A stretch of DNA of 64,000 nt, taken from assembly GCA_930367205.1 (NCBI GenBank), contig OV884012.1, positions 57,061,239 to 57,125,238 on the forward strand, given 5' to 3'. Below the pieces are notes generated by a model, which worked only from the letters and a program-made list of their open reading frames with translations, had not been told where the DNA came from and did not search any database. This DNA comes from Acanthosoma haemorrhoidale (taxonomy: Eukaryota > Arthropoda > Insecta > Hemiptera > Acanthosomatidae). The position numbers were made by a program, and so were the translations under genes. Of the stretch, positions 51,101 through 63,752 are shown in pieces (the stretch's first letter is position 1; every line of letters begins with the position of its first letter).

Positions 51101-53840
51101 ACTGACTTTTAAGGACCAACGGTAGAAAGCTCTTTACTTTAGGTATAGTTAGACCATTAAATCACTCATAGTGGATACTCCCTGCTTAAGTTTATAAAAT
51201 TTCACTTTATATGACGGAAAATGTTGACTACCACATAGGTAGGGATGACAGCAGACATGGACAAAATGTAAGTGGTACAGTAGTAATTTACAACTAGGAC
51301 AGATAGTGTGACTGATAAACTAAACCCAACTGGGAGAAAAGTGCCAGCCTAATCGCTAAATGTTATAACAACTATATAATTGTATTTTCATCTCACAATA
51401 TGAGACATAACAGAACAACAGAGTACAATACAGTACACAATCACACATAATAAAGTTCACTGCCTAGTCAACCAGTCAGTACTAATACCAAAATTTCATG
51501 GAACATTTAAAAGATATCCAAACACACCCTGGAACCAGTTGATAATAAAAATAAATACTAGTAATAGATGTAAATGTATAGGAAAAATTAAAATTGATAG
51601 GTAGTTACTATTCTCAGGTTACTTCTATTCTTTAATTTGATCTTCTTTATATAGTTTTCATCTGCTGGAGTATTTCCTGTTGTCATTTTTCCATCATTTG
51701 TCCTGTTAATAAGTTTCTATATATATCAGTTTTTAGCACAGTACTTAATATATGTATTAAAGTTTATTTGAACTTTGAGCTTATTAATAATTACTTTAGT
51801 CATTATTTTGTTTGGTGTTTGTTTTCATTTAGTGAGTATGGAGAAGAGACAGGTAAAAGGAGAAAACATATACAATTATGTGCTGTATTTTAATTGATTA
51901 GATTTCAACCAATAATTTAACTGAACCATTGATAACTAATTTTTATCAAATACCCAATTTCTAATCAATAGTTTTAATCAACATTCACTTAATAAAGCTA
52001 TTATATAATAATACTATTATGTAAAACATAAGCGGGCTTTGGTAGGCTGCTTCTCCTCGAGCTTTGGTCACTCAAAACTTAATAATTTGATAATTGATCA
52101 AGACTTATTTATTCTTTTACTTTTTGAAAGAAAATGTAAAAAAAAAGAAGCAATTCTTTCAGAAAAACCTTTATCTATAAAACATCTTACCATATCTATT
52201 TTTAGTACTTTCCATACATTTTTTAAATTTGTTTTTATTTATTTTTAAAATTGTTGTTATTTTGAAGCCTTCTTTCGACAAACATCTTTACAATTGAACA
52301 TACATATATGGCTGTCAATACAAACATACATATTGAGCTGTCAATGGCTGAAGAAAGAAAGCAACATTTATCCAGAAAAAGACTTTGTGACATTGATGGT
52401 TACTGCAAAAGCTAAAACTGTTTATAGGAAATTATTGTCTGGATAGAAGAAATGGGTATCAAATTTATTTGAAAAACGAAACCAAATCATCAGGCATGGT
52501 CAATAGTCATGATTTTGTGAAATGTTTATGAAATATAAAAAATTGTAAATATGTACTATTGGAGAGGTCATATTTGATCCTAAAATTTCAAATTAGCATG
52601 ACAGCTGATGTTACATTCAATTGCAGTTTGTGTAAAAGAAATCCTAGAAAAATTAAAATATTCAATCTAATATTTTAATTGCCTACCTTCATCTGTTTGA
52701 TCAACTCCTCCAGGTTTTATCTCCTGTTCAAGCTAGAGATATGAAATTATAAACAGGTCCCATTGTTCATTAGGAAGAAATATAAAATATAGCCATGTTC
52801 ATAAAGTGTCATTAGTTAATTACTCAATATAAACATAAATCTATCTTCATTTACTGAAAATAATTAATTAATTGGCAGGTATTAAAACACAATATTTCAC
52901 TTTAATTGTGAGTAGGGAATAAAACTAAAGATCTCATTGTCTTTATAAGCAAAATGTAGTTTCGTTTTGTTTTATCAAAATACAATTACACTAATTCATC
53001 AAAACTGACATCAATATTGATATCACAACTTCCACTTAACAGTGTTTTTTTTTAGCATGATATTTTAGATGGTAGTTTTATTTGACGATCCATTGTATCA
53101 ACCTATAGTAAAACAATTAATTTTTATGTATGGTATTGAGTAGGTTAATTAATGATCTCGACATCCTGATGCACCAGATTAATCTAACCAACACAATAAT
53201 CTACTAAATAAACCAAAAGGGTATGGGGGCCACGTCACACATAGAGGACCAAGGAAAATAACTAAACTGCATTTAAATTACAAACCCAAAGGTGTTTATA
53301 TACATATATATATATATATATAAAAATATATATACTCCCTATTACTAATGATCTAACATGGAACAATTATATCTGAAACACATTTTATTAACATATTGTT
53401 AATAAAATAATAGAGAATACAAATGACCATCTGCAATAAATTAGACTATATACACAAATACTTTATTACAACGGATATACAGTAGCTGAGGTAAGAAATA
53501 TTAATACTTATTATTAACAATCACCAGGCCAGCATTTTTTCTGTTTAACCTGGTATCTCCTTACTTTAATACTCAAAACTATTTCCAATCATATCTTAAA
53601 ACAATGCGTCATCATGACTGAGTGAATTAACAAAGTAGTAACAGAACCAATCCACATTAAACTAAATGTAAACTTATGATTTTAAAACAATATGATACGT
53701 AGAAAGACGTTAATTACTATAGTGGATTCACTCTTTTACAATATATACATGAACTTAAACTTAACTAACACAATATAATAAACATATATGAATACAAAAC
53801 AACTACAACAAAATCTTCCTAACACTACCTTTTCAATGAT
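51101..53840. other. AT-rich stretch, no gene seen
   Basis: Contains a TA microsatellite at 53304-53322 and no supported coding sequence. Confidence 0.4.
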
Positions 53841-53852
53841 GGCATCCCATCA

Positions 53853-53925
53853 TAATGGTCCTGACTAATAATAGGCATTATGTGTTGGGACTTTTTTCTA
53901 TTATCTTCTAAAATATTCCCTCTGT
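53853..53925 (+). repeat. Near-identical 73-bp direct duplication, copy 1
   Basis: It matches 54295-54367 with a single C/T difference over 73 bases. The two copies start 442 bp apart. The flanks differ outside the unit. Confidence 0.92.
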
Positions 53926-54294
53926 CCTGAGGTAAAACAAAGAACAGTACTTGTATCCCATGCCGTAACATGCCAGATGGAGTCACCCTTTTTTTATAGT
54001 TCTTTGGTTTACTGATTATAGTATGCAATATGTACAATATCTAAACATAGTCATAAAATGAATATTCCCAATCCCTGTTTCCGTACAGTGTTGATGGTTT
54101 AGTTGAGTATTAATTGATGCACAAGTGATGCTAAAAATAAAAGCAACCTCATGAAAAATAATAAAATTTCAATTATTAAACAATGACTTGCATTTATAAA
54201 GTAAATATGTTTCTATCACATAGGGTTTGTTATAAAATTAAAGTTCATATTTCCAACCTAATATTTTTCTACAATTTCGAATAGGGGATTAAAC

Positions 54295-54367
54295 TAATGG
54301 TCCTGACTAATAATAGGCATTATGTGTTGGGACTTTTTTCTATTATCTTCTAAAATATTTCCTCTGT
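54295..54367 (+). repeat. Near-identical 73-bp direct duplication, copy 2
   Basis: Second copy of the 53853-53925 unit. It is directly followed by a stretch (54368-54500) that reads in part as LYSTLVPVTVATAF, faintly like a hAT dimerisation segment, but too weak to call. Confidence 0.92.
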
Positions 54368-54369
54368 TA

Positions 54370-56600
54370 GGGGACTGAATGGTGATTTCAAATATTTGTT
54401 TTAAAGGTATTTAATTCATTGAATCTCTACAGCACTCTTGTGCCAGTGACAGTTGCAACAGCCTTTTCATGGAGACGCGAAGAGGATGTTACGACATTTA
54501 GCACAGGATATGAGAAATATGAATGATACCAGTCGGACCACTTTTTATTCAGCGATGTAAATTCGTTTTAAAGGGGGATAACAAACTGCTGAGCAATTGA
54601 GTAAAGACAAATGGTTAATTTACTAAATGATTTAGTATTCATTAACTTGAAGAACAACCTCAAAGATTTGGCTTCAATTCATTTTTATTTGTTCATATCT
54701 TTAAACTCCTTTTTATACATATTAACATTTATGTTATATTAGACAATTTTTGTGACAAGTTCTTAAACCACAGGGGAAAAAAACAACGTTATATCTAGAA
54801 AAGCGGGATATTCAACAAAATTTTTCTACATTTTTACTGAAATTATGATCAAAATTGAATTTTCCAGCATGGTTTTATTGGAAAATAATTTTTAATTAAG
54901 TTAGGTTTTAGCAGAATCTGCTATATTGCCAGAATTTGCATGCGATAGTTAAGGGTGTTGATTTTACATCTAACTTGTAATTTAGATGTTCGGGGTCCTA
55001 AGATCTAAGGCTTAGGCTTGAACATTTTCCTTAAATTTATCCCCACTTTTCTTATCTATCTATTTTTGTAACTTTTTTGTTTACAAGTGGAAATCAATCT
55101 AATTATTTATGGGTACATTTCATTTCAATGAAAATTTACTATATATGAGCACCTCCACGATGTTGAAATCTCTCCACCCAATTCCCGTCATGCAAGGGAT
55201 TCAAGATTAAGTTCGTTTCATGGTTTTTCCTAATATTTCATGTGTCACAATAGACGTGTATTGATTGTGTTATTCATCAAAGCCCATATTATTTCTGATA
55301 ATTGATCTTTTACTGGATAATTTTATAACTAGTCCTGATAATAATAAAAATTGTCATTATTCTAGTTTTATAAGAGGAATACATAGTTCCGTCACAAGCC
55401 TGGATTGTAACTAGGTGAGTCATTGCTAGCAAATGTCCAAGTTTTAACTCTCTAATTTATCATACTATCAAGGGCTCCGACAAGGCAGATATTGTCGTGA
55501 TTTGATAAAAATAAACTAAACTGTTGTGAGCAGAGAGCGTGACTATTGGCGGTTGGTTAACGCCCTTCCTTAGCCCGATATTAGATACTGTGCCGAACAG
55601 CACACGTTAGTTCGTGATCTCCAGATCGTGAGTGGTGGACTTTTACTGAGCATTGGACCACTGGGCTTGTACAGTCCAGTCACATGGGCAGCGATTACCT
55701 AAGTGTTTGACGCAGCAGAAGAAGTAAGGGAGAGTTTATGATAGCCAAACGTAGGGTCGCTCAGAGCTTCTCCTTAGTAGTAGATTTTATTTTATGTGTG
55801 AGAATGCCCAGAATTTCCTCTCAGACTAGAAAATTGTGGTAGCATTGTTGATGTCCCTTCCTTCCTTCATGAAGTTAGAACTTATAGCCGGTTTTAACCC
55901 GAATAAACAAAATCGATCTGGCGTTCGGTTTCGCTTTGTTTATTTTTGTTTAACTCTGTCTGATGGTAACCCATCATGGATTTAATTATATCTAATTGGA
56001 ATTTATAGTTTTGGAAAATATGCAACGGAACTGTTTCAGGTCGTGGTGGCGCATTCTGTGGGCCTTGTAAGAAACTTCACAACTTTTACGCCTTCCTTAT
56101 TCTTACATATGAAGGAAAACATTGTTGGTACAAAATTCTTCAGCATATGTTAAAGACAAGGCTATCCATTGAAATTGGTTTAAGAAGAATTATTGTGACT
56201 GTTATTAGCTACTTAATAATTTTACATTGTTCACATCCCTCCTATATTAATTGCTTGGTTCTGCTGTTGTTAAAAATAACTATCTTCAGAAAACTACCAG
56301 CCAGTTTTTATTATGTCAGTATCCAATTTGAGTATATTTTACAGTCTAATACTACAGTGGACTGTGTGTCAGTATGAAACCCATTGGCACCAACAGGCTT
56401 ACCTGGGCAAGAGACAATAGAACTGATTACCTTGTGTTGACATCCAGACTGCTACAGTCAATTGTATAAGTGGTTAGCATTAAGCCATGCATTGAAAATC
56501 TTAGTTAACTAACCGTAATAGTCATTTTTCATTGCTGTTTTTTCATAATTTTTTTTTATTCTGCGAATGTAATATGAGATTTTCTCAAATGGTTATGAAT
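54370..56600. other. Unassigned sequence upstream of jockey-A
   Basis: 55530-55960 is of higher complexity and lower AT than its surroundings and might be an old element 5' UTR. No coding motif or second copy in this window was found. Confidence 0.35.
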
Positions 56601-56639
56601 GATAACAAGAAGTGACCGAGCTCCTTAGGCATCACACCT

Positions 56640-59170
56640 AGGTGCAACAAACATAAAACAGAGGAATGAACCCGTGAGTTTTACCACCCTCCAGCTCAAC
56701 CATCACATCAATGGAATAGTAGACACCTTAGCCAGTACCATATTCCACACTGACAGTCAGTGACCCCCTCCCTTGTTCACTCCCAATCCTTTTGGGCCGG
56801 GACAATAAGTCAACACTGGACACAAGATATGAAAACTAAATCTTCTCTCAAAACCACACCTGATATTTGTTTTGAAAATAAAGGATTAAAAATTAATGCA
56901 CAAGCTATTCAGTAGTGGGCACTGGTCTGTCTGTCCTATCTACCTGTTTAAATAGAAATAGGGATACAAGGATCACAGCTGATACCTCCAATACATACCA
57001 TGGCCAATTTCAAATTACTTCAGAAGAAAAAACTAGCAGCAGAAGTCTCTCACAAACCAAGCTAAGTCCTTGATGGCCCAGTGGAAAAATTCGATTTGGG
57101 AAGATCGCCTCACCAGTCTCCACGGTGACCACAAGCAATTGTGGAAGCTTGTGAAGACCTGCAGGTCCAAAAAGAACGGTGTAAGGCTGGCCGTGAACGG
57201 GCAGTTCATTCCCACCACCGAACAAGCGGACATCTTGGTGGCCCATTATGAGGAAGTCAGTCGTGGCCAGGGACAGCCAATAGGAGCCCTCGACCACCCC
57301 TCCCCCACCCTCCCTACCACTACCGAAATCTACACCTCACACCGGCAATGCGCTGCATTCATTCGAAGAACGACCGGCAAGAAGGCCCCAGGTCAGGATT
57401 CCATCCAGAACATCCTACTCAAGCAGCTGCCGAGGAAAGGAATCTCATTCAAAACGAACGTGTTGAACTCCTGCTTCAGGCTGCAATATTTCCCCCAGAA
57501 CTGGAAGCACGCTGTAGTGGTCCCCCTTCTGAAACCAGCAAAAAGCGGTTATGAGCCATCTCATTACCGCCCCATCAGTCTGCTGACTCAACTCTCGAAG
57601 CTGTTCGAGAGAATCATCCACGTACATCTCTCCGGGCACTGCGAGTCACAAGAAGTCATCCCACCAGAGCAGACTGGTTTCAGCACAGGCTTAAGCGCGA
57701 ACAACAACCTGGTGAGATTGCAACACCACGTCGCATCAAGCGTCCGGAGCAACAGAGCTACCGCTATGATTTCTCTGGACTGTTTGAAAGCTTTCGACTC
57801 TGTGGACCACTACATCCTACTCCAACGTCTGAGGGAATACGAATTCTCGGATCAGCTGCAGAACCTGATAAGATCCTACCTTACAGGCAGAACTTTTTCG
57901 GTTCGTATAGGCACTACGTCTACGACCCGAAGAAACTACACTGCCGGTGTCCCCCAAGGATCGGTGCTAGGCCCCCTGCTGTTCAACATTTACACCGCCC
58001 ACATCGTAGGAGCCTCGTACCCCAACTGCGAGGTATCCGCGTATGCAGACGATATAGGTGTTTTCAGCACAAGCATCAATCCCTCCAGAGCCCTGAAATT
58101 CGCTTAGAGCGCTAGTCAACGGATCTCCGAGAAACTCGATGCCGTCCACATTCAAGTCAACCCGGCCAAGACGCAAGGAATTATATTCAGTTACAAATCC
58201 GGAAAAAAGAAGCTCCCGAAATCCTTCGTCTTAGGCGGCAAAGAGTGCCCTGTAAGCAACAAGCTGTGCTACCTCGGGATTACCCTCGGTAGGCACTTGT
58301 CGTTCACAACGCATCTCGGCAAGAAATTAAAGAGTGTTAGGAAGAAATTCTTCAGCCTCGGACACCTACTTCACAGCCCGGCTTTATCGGTACGCCTCAA
58401 GCTGCTGATATACCAGAGCGTCCTAAGACCTGCTTTGATGTATGGGACCCCTCTCTTCAAGTATCTGACTCCTAACACTCTCCAAACGCTCCAGCAATTT
58501 CAGGACAGAGTTCTCCGCACCTCCCTCAAACATACCCCGTTCGACCGAATGAAGGCAGACGAGATGCATAAAAAATTTGAAGTGCTCACCATTCAAGATT
58601 TTATCAAGAGAAGGCACATCAAATTTTTTGACTCACTCAGACATAGCCACAACCCACTATTCTCCGACCTTCAACCACCACCAATGCCCGTCAGATGGAA
58701 GCACTGCTGGACCGCCGAAGCCTGGAGGATGATCGACGTCATTGAACCCGATGACTGAACGAACTACACCCAGCCGAGATATCGAGGCCGATCTCCCGGC
58801 CGACTCAACCGAAGCTACAAGACCCCATCTACCTGTTTAAGCAAGGTAGACCTTCCGGCCGAGTGGCCGACTTATTATGTCCGGACTTATTTCAGCCCCC
58901 TGCCGGGGCGGGCCAGGCTTGACCTGGCCGACTACAAACCATTGCCTAGGTACCCCTAGGCTCCACCCTCGGTAGACTCTCACTACCTTCCCGAATCCAC
59001 CCGCCTCCTTCAGGCATTCCACACCCTATATCCTTCTCATACACCCTTCAAATGGGGGACTCCCCTTAGTGAAAGGCACTCATAGTCCAAAATAATTTTC
59101 CTTTATTTTTCCCACATCCTATTTTATAAGTTTGAGAGCTAAGGAAAAAAAAAAAAAAAAAAAAAAAAAA
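56640..59170 (+). mobile_element. Jockey-A non-LTR retrotransposon, best-preserved copy
   Basis: The 5' part (about 56640-57060) is a frame-broken linker between endonuclease and RT. 57070-58758 is one RT-bearing frame with a single internal stop. A roughly 385-bp 3' UTR follows, ending GAGAGCTAAGG and an uninterrupted tail of about 27 A (59144-59170). The tail and the small number of lesions suggest it is younger than the other jockey copies here. The endonuclease domain is missing, so it was 5' truncated at insertion or later. No target duplication was established. Confidence 0.88.
57070..58758 (+). pseudogene. Jockey-A reverse transcriptase ORF with one premature stop
   Basis: RT blocks in order: HYRPISLLTQLSKLFERII (about 57565), EQTGFSTGLSANNNLVRLQ, SLDCLKAFDSVDHYILL (first catalytic Asp, about 57775), GVPQGSVLGPLLFNIYTAHI (about 57945) and YADDIGVFS (the YADD box, about 58040). 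A TAG at 58105-58107 interrupts the frame where the 30.4 kb copy has a Glu codon (GAG). The same frame then continues through AVHIQVNPAKTQG, LCYLGITLGRHLSF and VLRPALMYGTPLF to a stop at 58756. The C-terminus carries KFEVLTIQDFIKRRHIKFF. RT catalytic residues are intact, but the stop separates the thumb and C-terminal part. Confidence 0.9.
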
Positions 59171-59600
59171 CTAACCAACCGTTTTATATGGTTTATTAGA
59201 ATGACAAAAAAGGCCCTCAGTTTCTCATAGCAGGATGAAACTTAATTTTTAATAACAAAACATCTCCACATGCTAACTGTTCTTGGCCTTATAATCTTAA
59301 GATTTTTATAATTTTACAAAACCCTATCGAATCGTGGGATTTTCAAAAAAATCCGGATCCTCTTGACAAAGTCAAGAAACATTCATCCTCACAGTCAATT
59401 AAAACGGCGGTGGCCTTGGGATCTATAGTAAATATAAAAGTATGTCATGGGCCCTGAGTGTCTGTGGCTCTTTTGTCCTTTCTTTGGCCCCTCTTTTGCA
59501 CTGCTGCTTTCAACCTCTCCAGCATCTTGCTGGTGGATTGACATTGGACGGGGTGGGGGCCCAAGTATAATCATTCCCAAGTAGCAGAATGTGTATGAAC
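59171..59600. other. Spacer between jockey-A and LTR fragment
   Basis: No coding motif. 59400-59560 is somewhat less AT-rich, without a recognised element. Confidence 0.35.
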
Positions 59601-59601
59601 A

Positions 59602-59808
59602 TTCTCGGGTCGTCACGAGGGGGGTGCCTAGTTACACTAGCCCTGGTGACGAAGTGAGGGTTGGTTAGGTTATGACCTGGACAATTGTATCATGACGGGT
59701 CTTACTATCTGACTCCATATTTGATAGGTATGTGCCCCGACAATGCACTATGTTCAGGCGAAGAGGTATAGGGTAGGTAGTGTAGGTAGTTAGTGTGGTC
59801 TTGGAATG
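59602..59808 (-). mobile_element. Solo-LTR fragment, family 'TGTAGCG', copy 5
   Basis: The plus strand shares CACTAGCCCTGGTGAC, ATCTGACTCCAT and ATAGGTATGTGCCCCGACAAT with copies 2-4. It also shares CACTATGTTCAGG then GAAGAGGTATAGGGTA with copy 1 (in reverse). The half carrying the TGTAGCG terminus is missing, so no target duplication can be checked. Confidence 0.82.
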
Positions 59809-60560
59809 ATAATAAAATATCTTAGAGGTAAACGAAAGTTAGCTAAATCTTTACCAGATAATTTATGATTTGTTTTAACTTACTGTACCTCCTTGAATGG
59901 TACGAATTAATATTAAGTGAGACTTCATAAATATAATTAACTTAATATTCAAACAAAAATTGTTAATTGTCAATTGGTACATTTGAGCTTATTAGATTGG
60001 AAAACATGTTCAAATTTCAAATGAATTATTTTTATTAACATTCGTAGATAAAATCAATTTGTCTAATATGCCTCATTTATTGATATCTTCTTTACGCAGC
60101 ATCTGATTAAGTTAACGTGCCCATGACATAGCATGACATGACGCCCATGACATTTGAAAATTATTTAAAACAAAAATATTTATACACTGTTGTGAATTAA
60201 AATTTACGGATTATTCAAAAAAATTCCATTGCCTAAGTTTCATAGAATGTTTTTTAAAAATAATTTTATATTTTTAAATAAACGGCTTCAATTCTCCCAA
60301 GTATGGATATATCTAACTAATATTTCTTCATACCCTTCTCAATATCATGTATTATTTTTTGTTGTTGCTGAGTTGTTGTTTGTATATAATGGTGTCATGT
60401 TAAATGAAACTGAAAAAGGTTTTCATATAATTAGGCCATAAAATGGAACCTTCACGTAAATTGTTTATTTTCCATCATTAAAATTTTTAAGCATGAAGTA
60501 GAATTTATTTTTATTTATTATATTTCTTCTAGTTTTTATTAAAATTTTATTTTTCCTTTT
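59809..60560. other. AT-rich stretch before the candidate exon
   Basis: Low complexity, with no supported gene. It may be intron if the 60565-60714 exon is real. Confidence 0.3.
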
Positions 60561-60564
60561 CTAG

Positions 60565-60714
60565 GCAAAAGAGTTATAAAACTGCAGTGAATCTACCGTG
60601 ATGATCCTCAGGTTCTCGAGGGCCGGCACTAAGGGTTTTGGTGGCTCTTCTGGTCTTACAGAGCACGTTTGGCTGCGAGGACTTAAGAGGATTTGGACTA
60701 TACCACACAACTAT
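60565..60714 (+). CDS. Candidate first coding exon of an unidentified gene
   Basis: It is bounded by a good acceptor (TTTCCTTTTCTAG, ending 60564) and a consensus donor (AACTAT|GTAAGT at 60715). All three frames are blocked before the ATG at 60601, so translation would start there after a 5'-UTR intron. The 38 codons start MILRFSRAGTKGFGG and contain WLRGLKRIWTIPHNY. The stretch is basic, has no acidic residue in its first 20 and might be a mitochondrial presequence, which is only a guess from composition. The downstream exon was not found in the window. Confidence 0.4.
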
Positions 60715-60719
60715 GTAAG

Positions 60720-62140
60720 TGGTTGGATGTCTGAAATATTAGTATCGTTCATGGGTTTTACCCACATCCTCCGACAAGTCATCAGAATTAATCTATGAGA
60801 ATACATGTCTTGCCTGAGAGACAGCACTGAGGTGCCACCGTTCCGGTTCCAGTGGTTCCGTGGTTCCAGTGGCTTTTTCTCACTATAGTGCTCACTTGGG
60901 TTAGTAAAATATTTAGCACCCGTGTTTAATAGTATTAAACCCCCAAAACATGTCAGCGAATCTCTTTACAAGGACTGTAAAAATAATAATAAAAGTCAAA
61001 ATAATTACAAAATCACTAGTGTAAAAGAAAAAGAAAAGGAAATTATCTTAAATATGTGAGCATCTTGATTGGGACATACAATGATTATCATCCATACCCA
61101 TGATTAGATGACCCCATATAGAATAAGTAAAAAAAACATTGGCTAGTTTTTACGACGTTTGTTACTATAATATGTGCTTAAGCCCTTGCAATATTGAATC
61201 CATGGGGTTCATGAACAGAGATTGCCACCATATCAGGGCGGTGGCGCTGAGGACGTGGTAAATAATATACTAACATTATTATACATACCTCGCCATATAT
61301 ATTTTGGTATATGTATAACAGATTTGTAATTATTTACTCAAATACCTTTGGTTATTGTTTTTCCTCACGAGGGGGGTGAACCTCGATCAGGCCCATTTAT
61401 TCGAAAAATTAGGTAAAATATAGGTCTAATTTATCTTTTTTTAAATTCCTTCCCCCCAACGGGAAGGAACGAAATACGCAGTACCTTTGGACTACCCCAT
61501 ATTCATCCACTCTACATGTAAATCGAAAATCATTAATTAAAAAAAAATAATAAAGGCCAGGGCATTTCATCTAACTGAAGGAACACAGCGACGCTTAAGG
61601 TGTAGGTAGAAAAAGTATGCCAGCAAGAGCCTATTTTAATTTAGCAATGTATTAGGTGCTTACATATGTTCATATATCATCTAGCTTTTATAAACGAAAT
61701 AAAATACAAATAATAACTATTAAATTTGGAGCTCAAAACCTTACAAAAGAGGTCTAAATATCCCGTATGAATTCCTTTAATAAGACGCCCTTCATGCAAC
61801 CATGCAGAAGTTATAAATGACTAAGCTGCTTTAGTTTTGTTTTTCAGCTCATTTTCAATTAATTAGATAACTGTTAGATTCAATCATACGTAGTATTGTG
61901 TATGCAGAGCCTCTGGGAGCATGTCAATTTATTAATAAAATGCTTTTCATAGTACAACTTCTTTTTAGTATCCTTATCGATAGTGAAGCCCAATATTTTA
62001 TGAAAATTAGAATCTGGCCTAGAATTATATTATATTAGAAATTATAGTATATTTACATTTACTCTTTTATTCATACCGTATTTACTACAAGTTAAGCTCC
62101 GGGCAGCATCAGTACTCAACCTTAATCCCCAAACGTCGGG
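60720..62140. other. AT-rich stretch before Ty3-type element 2, no gene seen
   Basis: It has a short GGTTCCAGTGGTTCCGTGG direct-repeat-like patch at about 60845. A CTCACGAGGGGGGTG word at about 61367 resembles an LTR-family word but is too short to call. Confidence 0.35.
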
Positions 62141-62141
62141 A

Positions 62142-62272
62142 TGTAAACATCCCGAATGTAAATATTCACGGTTATAGACTTGAAATAAACAGTCTAGTTC
62201 ACTTTCATGCGTGTTGTTTCTCTGTACCATTTTTCCCTTTGTTTTTGAATTCTAAACCCGATAAGCATTAAC
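62142..62272 (+). repeat. 5' LTR of Ty3-type element 2
   Basis: It starts TGTAAACATCCCG and carries AATAAA at 62184-62189, 42 bases in. It ends AAGCATTAAC directly before the PBS. Its length and signal spacing match the LTRs of element 1. Confidence 0.65.
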
Positions 62273-62290
62273 TGGTACCGAAACCCGGGA
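62273..62290 (+). other. Primer-binding site, tRNA-Phe, one mismatch
   Basis: TGGTACCGAAACCCGGGA differs at one base (A for G at position 5) from the site at 17633-17650. Confidence 0.83.
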
Positions 62291-62386
62291 TTCGTGGAGT
62301 GGGAAAAAAACTAAGCGAGGTCTGTTCGATTTTTTTTTCTTCTCCTTTTTGCCGTGTTCAATCGAAGAGTGGATAGAGAAGAAAGA

Positions 62387-62737
62387 ATGGTGGAAGGAGC
62401 CGTGCTACGACCACCTGTTCTAAATGTAGTGGATGGCGCGGAACAAGTAGCAACGAGAAGGGTGGGCGTTTTGCCAGAAGCTCATGCTACCGCTCTTACG
62501 TTGATGAGAGTGAAAGCAATGAACACTCAAGATCTGAGAAAGGCAATTTCAGAGCTGGAATGGTTCACTGGCGAATTAGGAGAACTTAACTACTTTCTGA
62601 AGGGAGGAGATCACCTCACTGCATTAATCCTAACAAAATCAGAGGAAAATCTTCTGGACCCCAGGGATGCAGAGTCACTAAGAGCGGCCCTGATGTCGGG
62701 TCAAGAGACGTATTCTGAACCAGATCCAAGCGGATGA
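62387..62737 (+). pseudogene. Gag N-terminal region of Ty3-type element 2
   Basis: The ATG at 62387 opens 116 codons containing WFTGELGELNYFLKGGDHL, shared with element 1. The frame stops at 62735, and gag-like sequence continues in another frame (EDIFQMFRETKS near 62810). No intact zinc knuckle was seen downstream, where a deletion seems to join gag to the protease. Confidence 0.72.
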
Positions 62738-63001
62738 GGAAACGTCATGGGAAACGGTGAAGATGTGGCTAAAGAAAGCATATGGAGGAGGGTGATGGAC
62801 CCCAGAAGAAGATATTTTTCAGATGTTCCGGGAGACAAAATCTACAAGGCAGAGTAGCGGCCAATATGCCGCAGGTCTTCTAACCCGTGAAAATGAGAGA
62901 GACAATGAGCATCGAAGAGGTAGAGGGCAGAATGGGATTTCTGTCTACTATACTGAAGGTACAGTTGGCGAAGGAAACAGGGAGAAAAGAGGTATTCCCT
63001 A

Positions 63002-63250
63002 ATGAGCGCTCATTCCTCGAATGTGCCCAAGTCATGGTTGATTGACACTAGCGCCAGGGAGGAGGAATCGAGGATACAGGAGGATGAGGGAGAATGGGGA
63101 CGGATAGTGTACAGGAGAACCAGGGTCCCTAAATCGAATTGGAAAAAAATCGAAACACCAACGACCGGTAGAGACAGGGGAGCGGCAGGCGAAAGGAGGT
63201 TCAGGGCGGCGAGACCCAGGCACGGACCCCACAGAGAAGAGAGAAAATGG
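63002..63250 (+). pseudogene. Aspartic protease scrap of Ty3-type element 2
   Basis: SWLIDTSA at 63035-63058 is the retropepsin active-site loop, with Ser replacing the Gly of D(T/S)GA. What follows (REEESRIQEDEGEWG) is not protease-like, so the domain is cut just after the active site. Confidence 0.6.
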
Positions 63251-63350
63251 GTGCGGGAAGACGGATCAAGTTGGGGGGGGGGGCGTAACTTATCAGTGTC
63301 AGGGGACCGTAAGAGGTGGGAGTGCGCGGATAGGGGAAGTCAAGAAAGTT

Positions 63351-63752
63351 GTGGACTGGAGGGAAACCTTACGGAGGGAGTTCGGAGATATTTTGTACGT
63401 GGAGGGTGATATGCTTGGGGCAACGGGGAAGACAGTACATGTAATCCCATTAAAATCTGACCGAATAACGTACGTGAAGGAGAGACGATATCCACAGGCA
63501 CTCCGCCAACATATCCGGACAGAAATCGACACCTTAAGACGACAGGGTATAATCGTGGATAGCACATCACCGTATAATAGTCCTCTGTGGGCAGTACGAA
63601 AGAAGAGTAAACCGGGAGAGGAGGAGGAGAGATATAGATTCGTCGTCGATTTTAGAAAATTAAATGAGAACACAACGGATGAGAAGTATCCGATTCCCCG
63701 TTATGAAGACATTCTCGACAAACTGAATGGAGCCACAATCTTTAGCCCTTAG
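63351..63752 (+). pseudogene. Reverse transcriptase N-terminal half of Ty3-type element 2
   Basis: The open frame has the Ty3-type RT landmarks LRRQGIIVDSTSPYNSPLWA, RFVVDFRKLNENT and YPIPRYEDILDKLNGATIFS. It ends where the first catalytic Asp block should follow. About 40 bases later another frame carries YMDDLLIFSRTESEHIEHL (63788-63844) and FLRHIISREGVQPDSAKV, so the palm core is deleted (it would be a few hundred bases in an intact element). Not functional. Confidence 0.85.

Noticed and set aside
54410..54480. LYSTLVPVTVATAF, faintly like a hAT dimerisation region
   Set aside because: Too short and with stops close by on both sides. The match could be chance.
54900..55030. Possible tRNA-like stretch near GGGGTCCTAAGATCTAAGG
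   Set aside because: No cloverleaf with acceptor and T-arm pairing could be drawn.
61365..61385. CTCACGAGGGGGGTG resembling part of the TGTAGCG LTR
   Set aside because: A single short word without the rest of the LTR.
62045..62090. ATTCATACCGTATTTAC resembling the R2rep 3' end
   Set aside because: Similarity covers under 20 bases and does not extend into the flanks.
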